DNA from: Oerskovia douganii
Lineage (GTDB): Bacteria; Actinomycetota; Actinomycetes; Actinomycetales; Cellulomonadaceae
Length of the DNA stretch: 64,000 bases
NCBI RefSeq assembly: GCF_015142735.1
Contig: NZ_JACSPN010000001.1
Location: 297,770-361,769 of the forward strand
Reading direction: 5' to 3'
Each line of letters starts with the position of its first letter. Position 1 is the stretch's first letter. The position numbers were made by a program, and so were the translations under genes. Below the pieces are notes generated by a model, which searched no databases, was not told the DNA's origin, and saw nothing but the letters and a program-made list of their open reading frames with translations. Shown piece by piece: positions 27,018 through 35,151 of the stretch.

Positions 27018-27554
27018 ATGGAGACCTCGACCACGCGGGCCACCCCTCGCCCGCACGCGGAGCCCGGCCCGGCGTCGCCCCCCGAACCCGCGACCGAGCA
27101 GCTCGCCCGCCGCGCGGCCCAGCCTCTCTCACGCCGCTCGCTCCTCGTGTCCGCCGGTGCCGGAGCGGGGGCCCTGGTGGTCGCCGCGTGCTCGGGCGGC
27201 GGCGGGGGCGCGGGGACCTCGGGCGGGACCGGAGGGTCGAGCGCGACGAGCGCGGCGCCGTCGGGCACGGTCGTCACGCCCACGGGCGACGTGCCCGTCG
27301 GGGGAGCGGTCTCGGTCCAGGTGGACGGCGCGCCCTACCTCGTGACCCAGCCCGAGGAGGGGACCTTCGAGGCGTTCAGCGCGATCTGCACGCACCAGGG
27401 GTGCACGGTCGCCCCCGGGGACGGCGAGCTCGACTGCCCGTGCCACGGGTCCCGCTTCGACCTGTCGACCGGGGACGTGCTCGCCGGGCCGGCGCCCACT
27501 CCGCTGCCGCGCCTGGCCGTCACGGTCAGCGGCAGCGACGTCGTCACCGCCTGA
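27018..27554 (+). CDS. Tat-exported Rieske 2Fe-2S lipoprotein
   Basis: 178 residues. The twin-arginine motif SRRSLLVSAG has Arg39-Arg40, followed by a hydrophobic stretch and a lipobox VVAAC with Cys58, so it is a probable Tat lipoprotein anchored on the outer face of the membrane. After a Gly/Ser/Thr linker comes the Rieske domain. Cys124-Thr-His126 and Cys140-Pro-Cys-His143 are the cluster ligands, and Cys129/Cys142 are placed for the stabilising disulfide. It is not next to bc1 genes, so it is probably a stand-alone Rieske electron carrier. ATG 27018 has GAAGGG upstream; GTG 27012 is an alternative. Confidence 0.9.
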   Translation: METSTTRATPRPHAEPGPASPPEPATEQLARRAAQPLSRRSLLVSAGAGAGALVVAACSGGGGGAGTSGGTGGSSATSAAPSGTVVTPTGDVPVGGAVSVQVDGAPYLVTQPEEGTFEAFSAICTHQGCTVAPGDGELDCPCHGSRFDLSTGDVLAGPAPTPLPRLAVTVSGSDVVTA

Positions 27555-27573
27555 ACCGCGCAACCGGGAGCAT

Positions 27574-27604
27574 GACCGGACCGACCGGACCGACCGGACC
27601 GACC
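27574..27604. repeat. 9-bp tandem repeat
   Basis: GACCGGACC repeated 3.4 times head to tail, directly after the Rieske gene and 78 bp before hisC. Likely slippage-prone spacer. Confidence 0.85.
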
Positions 27605-27669
27605 AGCCTGCCCGGCCCGGGCGCACCGCCCGCCTGCCGGACGTTCACCCCTCGTCCACGCACGGTTCG

Positions 27670-27675
27670 TAGACT
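27670..27675 (+). promoter_or_regulatory. -10 element for leaderless hisC operon transcript
   Basis: TAGACT, 6 nt, then GTG 27682. This promoter would head the hisC-hisB-unknown-hisH operon. Confidence 0.65.
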
Positions 27676-27681
27676 GTCCTG

Positions 27682-28908
27682 GTGACCACTCCACTCCTCG
27701 AGTCCCCGGACGGCGCACCCCAGGCGGGTGCCTCCTTCTCGCAGCCCCGCGCGCACGCCGCGCCGGAGGTGCACCTGCCGGTGCGGGCCGAGCACGCGGG
27801 GATCGAGCCGTACGGGGCGCCGCAGCTCGACGTGCCCGTGCTGCTCAACGTCAACGAGAACCCCTACGCGCCCTCTCCCGAGGTCGTCGCGACCATCGCC
27901 GCGGACGTCGCGGCCGCGGCCGCGACCCTCAACCGCTACCCGGACCGCGACTTCCCGGGGTTGCGCCAGGACCTGGCCGACTACCTCGCGGGCGAGTCGG
28001 GCGTGCGCGTGGCCCCCGAGCAGGTCTGGGCCGCGAACGGCTCCAACGAGGTCATGCTGCACCTGCTCCAGGCGTTCGGCGGACCGGGGCGCACGGCCCT
28101 GTCCTTCGCTCCCACCTACTCGATGTACCCCGAGTACGCGCGAGACACCTCGACCGCCTGGGTCACCGGCCGGCGCGAGACGGACTTCACGCTCGACCCG
28201 GACGCGGCCCGCGCGGCGATCGCCGAGCACGCCCCGTCCGTGATCCTCCTGGCCAGCCCGAACAACCCGACCGGCACGGCCCTGACGCGCGACGTCGTCG
28301 AGGCCGTGTGCGAGGCCGCGCTCGCGGTCACGCCCCGCGGCGCCGAGCCCGGCACGTCGGCCGTCGTCGTGGTCGACGAGGCGTACGGCGAGTTCCGCCG
28401 CGCGGGCGTCCCCTCGGCGCTCGAGCTGCTCGAGCGCTACCCGAACCTCGCGGTCTCGCGCACCATGTCCAAGGCGTTCGCGCTGGCCGGGGCGCGCGTG
28501 GGCTACCTCGCCGCGTCGACCACGCTCGTCGACGCGCTGCGGGTGGTCCGGCTGCCGTACCACCTGTCCGCCGCGACCCAGGCCGTCGCGCGCGCGGCCC
28601 TCAAGCACTCGGCGTCCCTCCTGGCCCAGGTCGACGCCCTGCGCGCCGAGCGCGACGCCACGGTCGCGTGGCTGCGGGCCCAGCGTCCGGCGGCCCTGGG
28701 GGGCGAGCCCCTGCAGGTCGCGGACTCCGACGCGAACTTCGTCCTGTTCGGCACCTTCCCGGACCGGCACGCGGTCTGGCAGGGCCTGTTGGATCGGGGC
28801 GTCCTCATCCGGGAGACTGGTCCCGACGGATGGCTGCGGGTGTCGATCGGCACCCCGCAGGAGATGACGGCGTTCAAGGACGCCCTGGTGGAGGTGGCAG
28901 GACTGTGA
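27682..28908 (+). CDS. hisC: Histidinol-phosphate aminotransferase (HisC)
   Basis: PLP-dependent aminotransferase converting imidazole acetol-phosphate to histidinol phosphate. The 408 residues include [10 protein letters not shown] near the N-terminus, [41 protein letters not shown] and the PLP-lysine motif [18 protein letters not shown], with [10 protein letters not shown] and RVSIGTP near the end. Fold-type I, class II. The GTG start has a -10 hexamer 6 nt upstream and no Shine-Dalgarno. It is the first gene of the his operon proper; the stop overlaps the hisB GTG (GTGA). Confidence 0.95.
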   Translation: MTTPLLESPDGAPQAGASFSQPRAHAAPEVHLPVRAEHAGIEPYGAPQLDVPVLLNVNENPYAPSPEVVATIAADVAAAAATLNRYPDRDFPGLRQDLADYLAGESGVRVAPEQVWAANGSNEVMLHLLQAFGGPGRTALSFAPTYSMYPEYARDTSTAWVTGRRETDFTLDPDAARAAIAEHAPSVILLASPNNPTGTALTRDVVEAVCEAALAVTPRGAEPGTSAVVVVDEAYGEFRRAGVPSALELLERYPNLAVSRTMSKAFALAGARVGYLAASTTLVDALRVVRLPYHLSAATQAVARAALKHSASLLAQVDALRAERDATVAWLRAQRPAALGGEPLQVADSDANFVLFGTFPDRHAVWQGLLDRGVLIRETGPDGWLRVSIGTPQEMTAFKDALVEVAGL

Positions 28909-29504
28909 AGCGCACCGCGCGCATCGAGCGCGCGACGTCGGAGTCGAGCGTGCTCGTCGAGCTGGACCTCGACGGGACCGGGAAGACGGACATCTCGACG
29001 ACCGTCCCGTTCTACGACCACATGCTGACGGCCCTCGGCAAGCACTCGCTCATCGACCTCACGGTCCGGGCCACGGGCGACACGCACATCGACGCGCACC
29101 ACACGGTCGAGGACGTCGCGATCACCATCGGCGAGGCGCTCAGGATCGCGCTGGGCGACAAGGCGGGGATCTCGCGCTTCGGCGACGCCATGGTCCCGCT
29201 CGACGAGGCGCTCGCGCTCGCGGTCGTGGACGTGTCGGGCCGCCCGTACCTGGTGCACGAGGGTGAGCCCGCAGGGCAGGAGTACCACCTGATCGGTGGG
29301 CACTTCACGGGGTCGCTCACGCGCCACGTGCTCGAGTCGATCGCGCACCACGCGGCGATCTGCATCCACGTGCGCGTGCTCTCGGGCCGCGACCCGCACC
29401 ACATCGTGGAGGCGCAGTTCAAGGCCCTCGCGCGCGCCCTGCGCTTCGCGGTGGCCCCCGACGCCCGGGTCGACGGCATCCCCTCGACCAAGGGCGCCCT
29501 GTGA
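28905..29504 (+). CDS. hisB: Imidazoleglycerol-phosphate dehydratase (HisB)
   Basis: Mn-dependent dehydratase, 199 residues, the monofunctional type without a phosphatase domain. Metal-binding motifs are doubled as in the family: [15 protein letters not shown] and [17 protein letters not shown], plus [15 protein letters not shown] near the N-terminus and [12 protein letters not shown] 28905 overlaps the hisC stop and the gene's own stop overlaps the next GTG, so it is coupled on both sides. The frame is open further upstream inside hisC, but this start is the natural one. Confidence 0.96.
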   Translation: MKRTARIERATSESSVLVELDLDGTGKTDISTTVPFYDHMLTALGKHSLIDLTVRATGDTHIDAHHTVEDVAITIGEALRIALGDKAGISRFGDAMVPLDEALALAVVDVSGRPYLVHEGEPAGQEYHLIGGHFTGSLTRHVLESIAHHAAICIHVRVLSGRDPHHIVEAQFKALARALRFAVAPDARVDGIPSTKGAL

Positions 29505-30130
29505 GCCCCGAGCCCACGCTCCCTGCACAGCCCGACGGGACCGAGGGCGGCCACGAGCCGGCCACGGCCCCCGAACCCCGCGACCACGACCCGCGGACGA
29601 CCGAGACGGACGACATGACCACCCCGCAGAACCCGAACGAGCCCGAGCTGGACCTGGAGATCCCGGACGACATCTCGAGCCTCCTCACCCCTTCCTCCGA
29701 CCCCGAGGTCGCGGTCCTCGTGACCCAGATCGCGGGCGCCGAGCCCCTCGCCGCGGCGTGCTCGATCGCGCAGGTCGAGGTCGACGCCGTGCCCACCGGC
29801 ATCGGTGCGCTCGCCGTCCTGCGGGACCGGTCGGGCGACGCCCCCCAGCGTGCCGCGGCCGCGATCTCGACCCTCGTCAAGGGCGTCCCCCTCATCCTCC
29901 TCACGCGTCGCGGCGAGCAGATCACCGCGGTCCGCTGGGAGGGCGGGGTCGAGGGCGACGTGCTCGCCCCCGGCCTCGTGCTGGGCGGTGCCCCCGAGGA
30001 GCTCGAGGACCTCGTGACGGGGCAGACGACCGTCGCGGACCTCGCGGGCGTCGTGCCCAGCTCGGGGATCTCGCGCTGGAAGGCCATGCGACTGCTCACG
30101 GCCTCGGCTCGCAAGGCGCGCAAGAAGTGA
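29501..30130 (+). CDS. Unknown protein inside the his operon
   Basis: 209 residues, no recognised family. Residues 1-60 are acidic and Pro/Thr/Glu-rich, probably disordered; ATG at 29615 (residue 39, TTPQNPNE) is an alternative start. The rest looks folded: [76 protein letters not shown], then an acidic helix and a Lys/Arg-rich end SARKARKK. No signal peptide or membrane helix is seen. It overlaps hisB (GTGA) upstream and hisH (GTGA) downstream, so its translation is tied to the histidine enzymes. A structural or regulatory partner of HisH/HisF or HisB is possible but unproven. Confidence 0.8.
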   Translation: MSPEPTLPAQPDGTEGGHEPATAPEPRDHDPRTTETDDMTTPQNPNEPELDLEIPDDISSLLTPSSDPEVAVLVTQIAGAEPLAAACSIAQVEVDAVPTGIGALAVLRDRSGDAPQRAAAAISTLVKGVPLILLTRRGEQITAVRWEGGVEGDVLAPGLVLGGAPEELEDLVTGQTTVADLAGVVPSSGISRWKAMRLLTASARKARKK

Positions 30131-30774
30131 GCGAGGGGCCCTCGGTCGTCGTCCTCGACTACGGTTTCGGCAACGTCCGCTCGGCGGTCCGCGCCCTCGA
30201 GCGCGTGGGTGCCCGGGTCGAGCTCACCGCGGACCGTGCGCGCGCGTCGGAGGCCGACGGCCTGGTCGTCCCCGGCGTCGGGGCGTTCGCCGCGGTCATG
30301 GCCGGCCTCAAGGCCGTGCGCGGCGACCAGATCGTCGAGCGCCGCCTCGCGGGCGGGCGCCCGGTGCTGGGGATCTGCGTCGGCATGCAGGTCATGTTCG
30401 ACGAGGGGGACGAGCACGGCACCCTCACGGAGGGGCTCGGTGAGTGGCCCGGGATCGTCGACCGCCTCGAGGCGCCCGTGGTCCCGCACATGGGCTGGGA
30501 CACGGTCGACGTGCCCGACGGCTCGGTGCTGTTCGACGGGATCGCCGACGAACGCTTCTACTTCGTGCACTCCTACGCGGCCCGCCGCTTCCCGCTCGGG
30601 GTCGACGAGCCGGTCGGCCCGGCGTTCCGCGCCCCGCTCGTGACGTGGTCCGAGCACGGCGGCCGGTTCGTCGCAGCCGTCGAGAACGGCCCGCTCTCCG
30701 CGACGCAGTTCCACCCGGAGAAGTCCGGCGACGCCGGTGCCCGCCTCCTGGAGAACTGGGTCCGCTCGCTCTGA
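30127..30774 (+). CDS. hisH: Imidazole glycerol phosphate synthase, glutamine amidotransferase subunit (HisH)
   Basis: Class I glutaminase that feeds ammonia to HisF. The 215 residues from GTG 30127 show [29 protein letters not shown], the nucleophile motif [11 protein letters not shown] (Cys), FVHSYAA and the His/Glu pair in [13 protein letters not shown], completing the Cys-His-Glu triad. It is coupled to the unknown gene by a 4-nt overlap. hisF is not in the window. A 119-nt gap with a tandem 12-mer separates it from priA. Confidence 0.96.
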   Translation: MSEGPSVVVLDYGFGNVRSAVRALERVGARVELTADRARASEADGLVVPGVGAFAAVMAGLKAVRGDQIVERRLAGGRPVLGICVGMQVMFDEGDEHGTLTEGLGEWPGIVDRLEAPVVPHMGWDTVDVPDGSVLFDGIADERFYFVHSYAARRFPLGVDEPVGPAFRAPLVTWSEHGGRFVAAVENGPLSATQFHPEKSGDAGARLLENWVRSL

Positions 30775-30807
30775 ACCCGTGGGCAGGGCTCCGTCCCCGC
30801 CCGCCGC

Positions 30808-30831
30808 ACCACCGTGTCAACCACCGTGTCA
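30808..30831. repeat. Tandem 12-bp duplication between hisH and priA
   Basis: ACCACCGTGTCA occurs twice with no spacer (30808-30819, 30820-30831); on the minus strand each copy contains TGACAC. It lies 63 bp before the priA ATG and could be an operator or a simple duplication. Confidence 0.85.
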
Positions 30832-30893
30832 CGGGCGCCCGCACCGCGCGGACCCCGCCCCCAGCCTCGTGAATCCCTCGGAAGGACCTCCTC

Positions 30894-31625
30894 ATGACCG
30901 ATCGTCTCGTCCTGCTGCCCGCCGTCGACGTCGCCGACGGGCAGGCGGTGCGCCTCGTCCAGGGGGAGGCCGGCTCGGAGACCTCGTACGGCGACCCGCT
31001 GTCGGCGGCCCTCGACTGGCAGGCCGGGGGCGCCGAGTGGGTGCACCTGGTGGACCTCGACGCGGCCTTCGGTCGCGGCTCGAACGCCGAGCTCCTGGCC
31101 GACGTCGTCGCGCGCCTCGACGTCCAGGTCGAGCTCTCGGGCGGCATCCGGGACGACGAGTCCCTGGCCCGTGCGCTCGCGACAGGGTGCTCGCGCGTCA
31201 ACCTCGGCACCGCGGCCCTCGAGAACCCCGAGTGGACGGCCAAGGTCATCGCCGAGCACGGCGACGCGATCGCCGTCGGGCTCGACGTGCGCGGCACGAC
31301 CCTCGCGGCGCGCGGCTGGACGCAGGAGGGAGGGGACCTGTGGGAGGTCCTCGAGCGTCTCGACGCGGCCGGCTGCTCGCGCTACGTCGTGACCGACGTG
31401 ACCAAGGACGGGACGCTGCGCGGCCCCAACATCGACCTGCTCCGTGAGGTCGCGGCCCGTACCGACGCACCGGTCGTCGCGTCGGGCGGCATCTCGAGCC
31501 TCGCGGACCTCGAGGCGCTGCGCGCGCTCGTGGGCGAGGGCATCGAGGGGGCCATCGTCGGCAAGGCCCTGTACGCGGGGGCCTTCACGCTGCCCCAGGC
31601 CCTCGACGTGGCAGGCCGTCCGTGA
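30894..31625 (+). CDS. priA: Phosphoribosyl isomerase A (PriA/HisA)
   Basis: (beta/alpha)8-barrel isomerase of the ProFAR step. In actinobacteria lacking trpF the same enzyme (PriA) also does the PRA isomerisation of tryptophan synthesis; whether this one is bifunctional depends on trpF elsewhere in the genome. The 243 residues carry [17 protein letters not shown] (catalytic Asp), [48 protein letters not shown] (second catalytic Asp) and [21 protein letters not shown] precedes the ATG. The stop overlaps the SseB-like gene. Confidence 0.94.
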   Translation: MTDRLVLLPAVDVADGQAVRLVQGEAGSETSYGDPLSAALDWQAGGAEWVHLVDLDAAFGRGSNAELLADVVARLDVQVELSGGIRDDESLARALATGCSRVNLGTAALENPEWTAKVIAEHGDAIAVGLDVRGTTLAARGWTQEGGDLWEVLERLDAAGCSRYVVTDVTKDGTLRGPNIDLLREVAARTDAPVVASGGISSLADLEALRALVGEGIEGAIVGKALYAGAFTLPQALDVAGRP

Positions 31626-32461
31626 CCTCGGCGACGCCCGACCCGCACGCCGGCCACTCCCACGGCACCCCCCACGGGGCGTCGCCGTTCTCGAAGGGGC
31701 CCGCCGATCCGGCGTCCGGTGCCCCGGCCCCGTCGGACGGGGCGGGCAAGGCCCTGCCTCCGTCGTCGGGCGTCGCCGACGACGACGGGTCGGCCGACCC
31801 CGCGCTGGTCGGGGTCCTCGCCGACTTCGCGGCCGGTGCCGCGAGCCTGACCGAGGTGGTCGCGCAGCTCGCGCGCACGCGCCTGCTCATCCCCGTCCTG
31901 GCCGAGCTCGAGAAGTCGGGCGTGGGGGAGCACGGCCAGAAGGTCGACAAGGAGGCCTCGGCCGGCGTCGTCGCGCTCGAGGCCCCGGACGGACGTCGGG
32001 CGCTCCCGGTGTTCTCGAGCGTCGCGAGCATGGCCGCCTGGCGGCCCGACGCGCGCCAGGTCCCCGTGGACGCCCCGCGGGCGGCGCTGTCGGCCGTGAG
32101 CGAGGACTGGTCGCTCCTGGTCCTCGACCCCGCCGGACCGGTCACGGTCCTCGTGCCGCGGCCCGCGGTGTGGGCCCTCGCGCAGGGCAAGGACTGGGCC
32201 CCCGCGGTGATGGACGGCACAGTCGTGCCCGACGTCGCCGCCGCGATCACCGGCGCGGTCCAGGGGATCGAGCACGTCGCGGCCGTGCGCGCCGAGACGG
32301 GCCGCAGCGCGGAGGTCGCGGTCGTGCTCTCGATCGACTCGGGGCTCGACCGGCGCGGGCTCGACGCGGTCCTCGCCCGGGTCAACGCGGCCCTCGCGGG
32401 CAGTGACGTCGTCTCGGAGCGGGTCGACTCGCTCGAGCTGCGCATCGGGCGCGCAGACTGA
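31622..32461 (+). CDS. SseB-family protein
   Basis: 279 residues, coupled to priA by a GTGA overlap. The first about 60 are His/Gly/Pro/Ala-rich ([13 protein letters not shown]) and probably disordered. The core has the SseB N-terminal pattern: [55 protein letters not shown], then [35 protein letters not shown]. The family is named from an enterobacterial serine-sensitivity protein and has no settled biochemical role; next-to-priA placement is common in actinobacteria. No membrane segment. Confidence 0.8.
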   Translation: MTSATPDPHAGHSHGTPHGASPFSKGPADPASGAPAPSDGAGKALPPSSGVADDDGSADPALVGVLADFAAGAASLTEVVAQLARTRLLIPVLAELEKSGVGEHGQKVDKEASAGVVALEAPDGRRALPVFSSVASMAAWRPDARQVPVDAPRAALSAVSEDWSLLVLDPAGPVTVLVPRPAVWALAQGKDWAPAVMDGTVVPDVAAAITGAVQGIEHVAAVRAETGRSAEVAVVLSIDSGLDRRGLDAVLARVNAALAGSDVVSERVDSLELRIGRAD

Positions 32462-32481
32462 CCTGCGGTCGCGGTGCCGTC

Positions 32482-32511
32482 GGGCGCTGCGGCCCGCCGG
32501 CGCCGCAGCCC
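32482..32511. terminator. Terminator between the sseB-like gene and the convergent GerW-like gene
   Basis: CTGCGGC/GCCGCAG stem extended by GGGC/CCC around a one-base bulge, in the 114-nt convergent gap. Confidence 0.55.
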
Positions 32512-32575
32512 CCGGTCCGACAGGTCCGGTCGTCGCGGCCGCCCCACCCGGGGCGCCCCTGCCGCGCCGACGAGG

Positions 32576-33010
32576 TCAGCGGCGTCGGCGGCCCAGGACC
32601 CACCCGCCGACCACGGCCAGCACCATGGCCACGACCTGGCCACCCAGGATGACCTTGTTGAGGTCGAGGGCCGGGTGCCACCGCGTGCCGTCGGAGCCCA
32701 CGGCGTACACGCCGACCGGGCGGACCCGGACCCCGAAGCCACCGCCACCGCCTGCACCCTCGCCGGGTCCGTCGCCCGTGCCGTGCTCGGTGCCGGAGGC
32801 GGCGTCCGGCGCCCCGTCGGGCGACCCGACGCCGTACCCGTACCCCGTCCCGGTGCCGCCCCAGACCTTCGCCACGGGGATCACGAGGGTCCCGTCGCGC
32901 TCGTACGGCTCACCGAACACCTTGCGCACCGAGAAGGCGTCGCTCGCCGCGCGCACGATGAAGGAGGGGTCCGGTCGCCCCGCCGCGTTCTTGCTGCTGT
33001 CGCTGCTCAT
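32576..33010 (-). CDS. GerW/YtfJ-family protein with C-terminal membrane helix
   Basis: 144 residues matching the Spore_YtfJ (GerW) pattern: SVRKVFGEPYERDGTLVIPVAKVWGGTGTGYGYG, then a Gly/Asp/Glu-rich loop, then GGGGGFGVRVRPVGVYAVG and a C-terminal hydrophobic helix (about 118-138) ending GRRRR. In Bacillus the relative is needed for spore germination; in actinobacteria the family is widespread with unknown role. The ATG at 33010 lies 10 nt after the stop of the serine protease gene, so it is probably the last gene of that minus-strand operon. Confidence 0.82.
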   Translation of the reverse strand: MSSDSSKNAAGRPDPSFIVRAASDAFSVRKVFGEPYERDGTLVIPVAKVWGGTGTGYGYGVGSPDGAPDAASGTEHGTGDGPGEGAGGGGGFGVRVRPVGVYAVGSDGTRWHPALDLNKVILGGQVVAMVLAVVGGWVLGRRRR

Positions 33011-33020
33011 GCCTCGCAGC

Positions 33021-33776
33021 CTACGAGCAGGGCGGCAGGGTCGCGAAGGCTGACGCGTCGTCGAGCATCGAGCGCAGCGTCGAGACCGGTACGAGGAGTG
33101 ACGCGTCGGTCGACTTCGCGTAGACCACCCCGATCACCTCGCCGGCCTCGTTGAGCGCGGCCGACCCCGAGCTGCCGGGCTCGACCTGCGCGTCGGTCAC
33201 GAGGACCTGACCGAGGTTCTCGTGCAGCGGGTCCGTGGCGGTCCCCACGACCTTGCCCTGCGTCACGGTGAGCTGGCCGCCCTCGGGGTAGCCGACGACC
33301 GTCACGGTGTCGCCCTGGGCGGGGTCTGCGGCGGCGAGCGTCGGGGCCGAGGGGAGGTCGTCGCTCGTGCGCACGATCGCGAGGTCCGCGAGCCCTGCGG
33401 CGCTCGCCGTCTCGACCTGGATGTCACGCCCGTCGTACGTGAGGACCTGGAGCGACTTCGAGCCCTCGACGACGTGCTTGTTGGTGATCAGCGTGCGGTC
33501 GTCGAGCGCGAAGCCCGACCCGGTCGACAGCGACGAGCACCCCACGTTGCGGATGCGGACGGCCATGCGCTTGACGGCGTCGAACCCGTCGGGGGAGAGG
33601 TTCTCCGACCCCAGGGGCTCGACCTGCGCCGCGAAGCTCGGCACGACCGAGGTGGGCATGGGGCCGGGGAGCTCGGGCAGCGCCCCGCAGCCGGCCGCGA
33701 GAGACGCGGCGAGGGCTGCGGTGAGTGTCACCCCGAGGGCCCGACGGCCGCGCGTCGCGGGCCGCGCCCGCCTCAT
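33021..33776 (-). CDS. Secreted trypsin-like serine protease (lipoprotein)
   Basis: 251 residues. The N-terminus has a positively charged signal peptide with lipobox LAAGC (Cys30), so it is probably lipid-anchored outside the cell. The S1-type triad is visible: His101 in ITNKHVVEG, Asp131 in GLADLAIVR and Ser203 in VEPGSSGSA. There is no PDZ domain. Overall it resembles DegP/HtrA-like or S1C proteases cut down to the catalytic domain. Its ATG overlaps the stop of the coiled-coil membrane gene (ATGA). A role in envelope quality control or signalling is an inference from location. Confidence 0.85.
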   Translation of the reverse strand: MRRARPATRGRRALGVTLTAALAASLAAGCGALPELPGPMPTSVVPSFAAQVEPLGSENLSPDGFDAVKRMAVRIRNVGCSSLSTGSGFALDDRTLITNKHVVEGSKSLQVLTYDGRDIQVETASAAGLADLAIVRTSDDLPSAPTLAAADPAQGDTVTVVGYPEGGQLTVTQGKVVGTATDPLHENLGQVLVTDAQVEPGSSGSAALNEAGEVIGVVYAKSTDASLLVPVSTLRSMLDDASAFATLPPCS

Positions 33777-34510
33777 TGGGCGAGCTCCTGCTGCAGCTCG
33801 GTGTTGGCGTCCGTCGCGACCTTGCAGAGGTCGTCGACCTGGGTCGCGAAGCGGGCCAGGTCGTCGGGGTTGTACGCGTCACGGTTGTTCAGGTACCCGA
33901 TGAGCTCGTCCTGCGCGGTGGTGCACTGGCCCAGGGCTGCGGCGACGGTGCCGGCGGCCTCGGAGATGCGGGCCTGGTAGTCGAGGTACTGCTGCGAGGC
34001 CACGTTCTCGTCGCCGAGCTGGGCCTTCTCGTTGGCGAGCGCGGTGATGCGGTCCTGGGCGGTCGTGAGCTGGGAGCGGGCGGACTCGAGCTCGGCGTTC
34101 GCGCCGTCGAGGTCGGCGCCGAGCTGGGCGACCTGCTCGCCGAGCCCGCGGGACACGGACTCCCACTCGGCGCTGCGGTCCTGCCAGCTCCGGGTCGTCG
34201 TCAGGAGGTAGGCGGCGAGCGCCAGGGCCGCCAGGAGCAGCGCGGAGAGCAGCACGATCGCCACGGTCCGGCCGCGCCCGGGCCGGCGGGGCCCCGCGGT
34301 GGGTCCGGCCGCCCCGGTGCCGGGCAGGGCCGCGGCGGTCTGGTAGGCCTGGGCCTGGGGTGCAGAGGTCTGCGGGGTGGTGGGGCCGGGCGTGGGAGGT
34401 CGGCTCGGCACCGGGCCGGGGTCTCCGCCGGGCGGGGGCACGACGCCGTCGCCCCCGTGCGCGCTGGACGGCGGGGGAGGAACCGGCAGCCCGCCCGACG
34501 GGGTGCTCAA
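33773..34510 (-). CDS. Bitopic membrane protein with extracytoplasmic coiled coil
   Basis: 245 residues starting at TTG 34510, which overlaps the DUF1844 stop as TTGA. Residues 1-85 are a Pro/Gly/Ala/Thr-rich cytoplasmic tail. One membrane segment follows at about 90-112 (VAIVLLSALLLAALALAAYLL), then a predicted coiled coil (about 120-190, with LGEQVAQLGADLDGANAELESARSQL) and a C-terminal helical part containing two Cys. It is coupled by ATGA to the serine protease. No known family recognised. The tail, TM and coiled-coil layout suits a scaffold or sensor beside a protease. Confidence 0.7.
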   Translation of the reverse strand: MSTPSGGLPVPPPPSSAHGGDGVVPPPGGDPGPVPSRPPTPGPTTPQTSAPQAQAYQTAAALPGTGAAGPTAGPRRPGRGRTVAIVLLSALLLAALALAAYLLTTTRSWQDRSAEWESVSRGLGEQVAQLGADLDGANAELESARSQLTTAQDRITALANEKAQLGDENVASQQYLDYQARISEAAGTVAAALGQCTTAQDELIGYLNNRDAYNPDDLARFATQVDDLCKVATDANTELQQELAQ

Positions 34511-34860
34511 CTGACCGCGCCCGTGTACTTCTCGCCCGGGCCCTCGCCCAGGGGGTCGGGGTAGACCGAGGCCTCGCGGAAGGCGAGCTGGAGCGAGCGC
34601 AGGCCGTCGCGCAGCGAGCGGGCGTGCTGGTTGCCGATGTCGGGGGCCGAGGCCGTGACGAGCGCGGCGAGGGCGTTGATGAGCTTGCGTGCCTCGTCGA
34701 GGTCGAGGTGCTCCTTCTCGACGGCGTCCTCGGCGAGGCCGCACTTGACGGCGGCGGCGCTCATGAGGTGGACGGCGGCGGAGGTGATGACCTCGACGGC
34801 CGCGACGTCGGCGATGTCCCGGGTGGCGTCCTGGGCGATGGGGTCGTTCTCGGTAGTCAT
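34507..34860 (-). CDS. DUF1844 family protein
   Basis: 117 residues, helical, with the DUF1844 core IADVAAVEVITSAAVHLMSAAAVKCGL and HLDLDEARKLINALAALVTASAPDIG. Function unknown; the family is conserved in actinobacteria, often near infC. ATG 34860 has a GGGGA/GGAAAG purine stretch upstream; ATG 34869 is an alternative adding three residues. It is first in a minus-strand operon DUF1844 - coiled-coil protein - serine protease - GerW-like gene. Confidence 0.82.
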   Translation of the reverse strand: MTTENDPIAQDATRDIADVAAVEVITSAAVHLMSAAAVKCGLAEDAVEKEHLDLDEARKLINALAALVTASAPDIGNQHARSLRDGLRSLQLAFREASVYPDPLGEGPGEKYTGAVS

Positions 34861-35053
34861 GGTCCCCATCTTTCCAGAGTGGACGGGGAGCCGGGGCCCG
34901 TCGTGGACGGCTCGCCGGTCGCTTCGGGTGCGCCCGGCGCGACGCGGGGGCGCACGACCGGCGGCGCGTGACGCCGTCGGGCAGGGCGCAGGGCTTCGCG
35001 CGGAATAGTGTGCCAAGCGCCCGCCAGGTCCCGCGACGTGCACGAACGGCCGC

Positions 35054-35084
35054 GAGGCCGGGCCCGCGCGGCGGACCCGGCCTC
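35054..35084. terminator. Hairpin downstream of katA
   Basis: GAGGCCGGG (35054-35062) and CCCGGCCTC (35076-35084), a perfect 9-bp stem. Possibly a second terminator for katA. Confidence 0.5.
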
Positions 35085-35110
35085 CCGGGGTGGTGCAGGG
35101 TGACGCGAGA

Positions 35111-35144
35111 GCTCCTGCCCGACGGCGTCGCGCCGGGCAGGAGC
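35111..35144 (-). terminator. Terminator after katA
   Basis: GCTCCTGCCCG and CGGGCAGGAGC form an 11-bp stem, 8 nt beyond the katA stop on the minus strand. Confidence 0.7.
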
Positions 35145-35151
35145 GTCGGCG

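Larger units (their letters stand above)
34861..35151. other. Non-coding interval between katA and the DUF1844 operon
   Basis: 291 nt with two hairpins (listed separately) and no supported gene. The DUF1844 operon promoter must lie in its left part. AATAGTGTGCC near 35002-35012 is A/T-richer than its surroundings but no -10/-35 pair can be assigned. Confidence 0.5.

Noticed and set aside
25173..27554. 793-codon open frame on the plus strand covering adhP antisense and the Rieske gene
   Set aside because: Only the last 179 codons are real (Rieske protein); the rest is the complement of adhP and the membrane-protein gene, kept open by high GC content.
35054..35144. Small RNA between katA and DUF1844
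   Set aside because: The two hairpins are adequately explained as terminators; no promoter pointing into them could be assigned.
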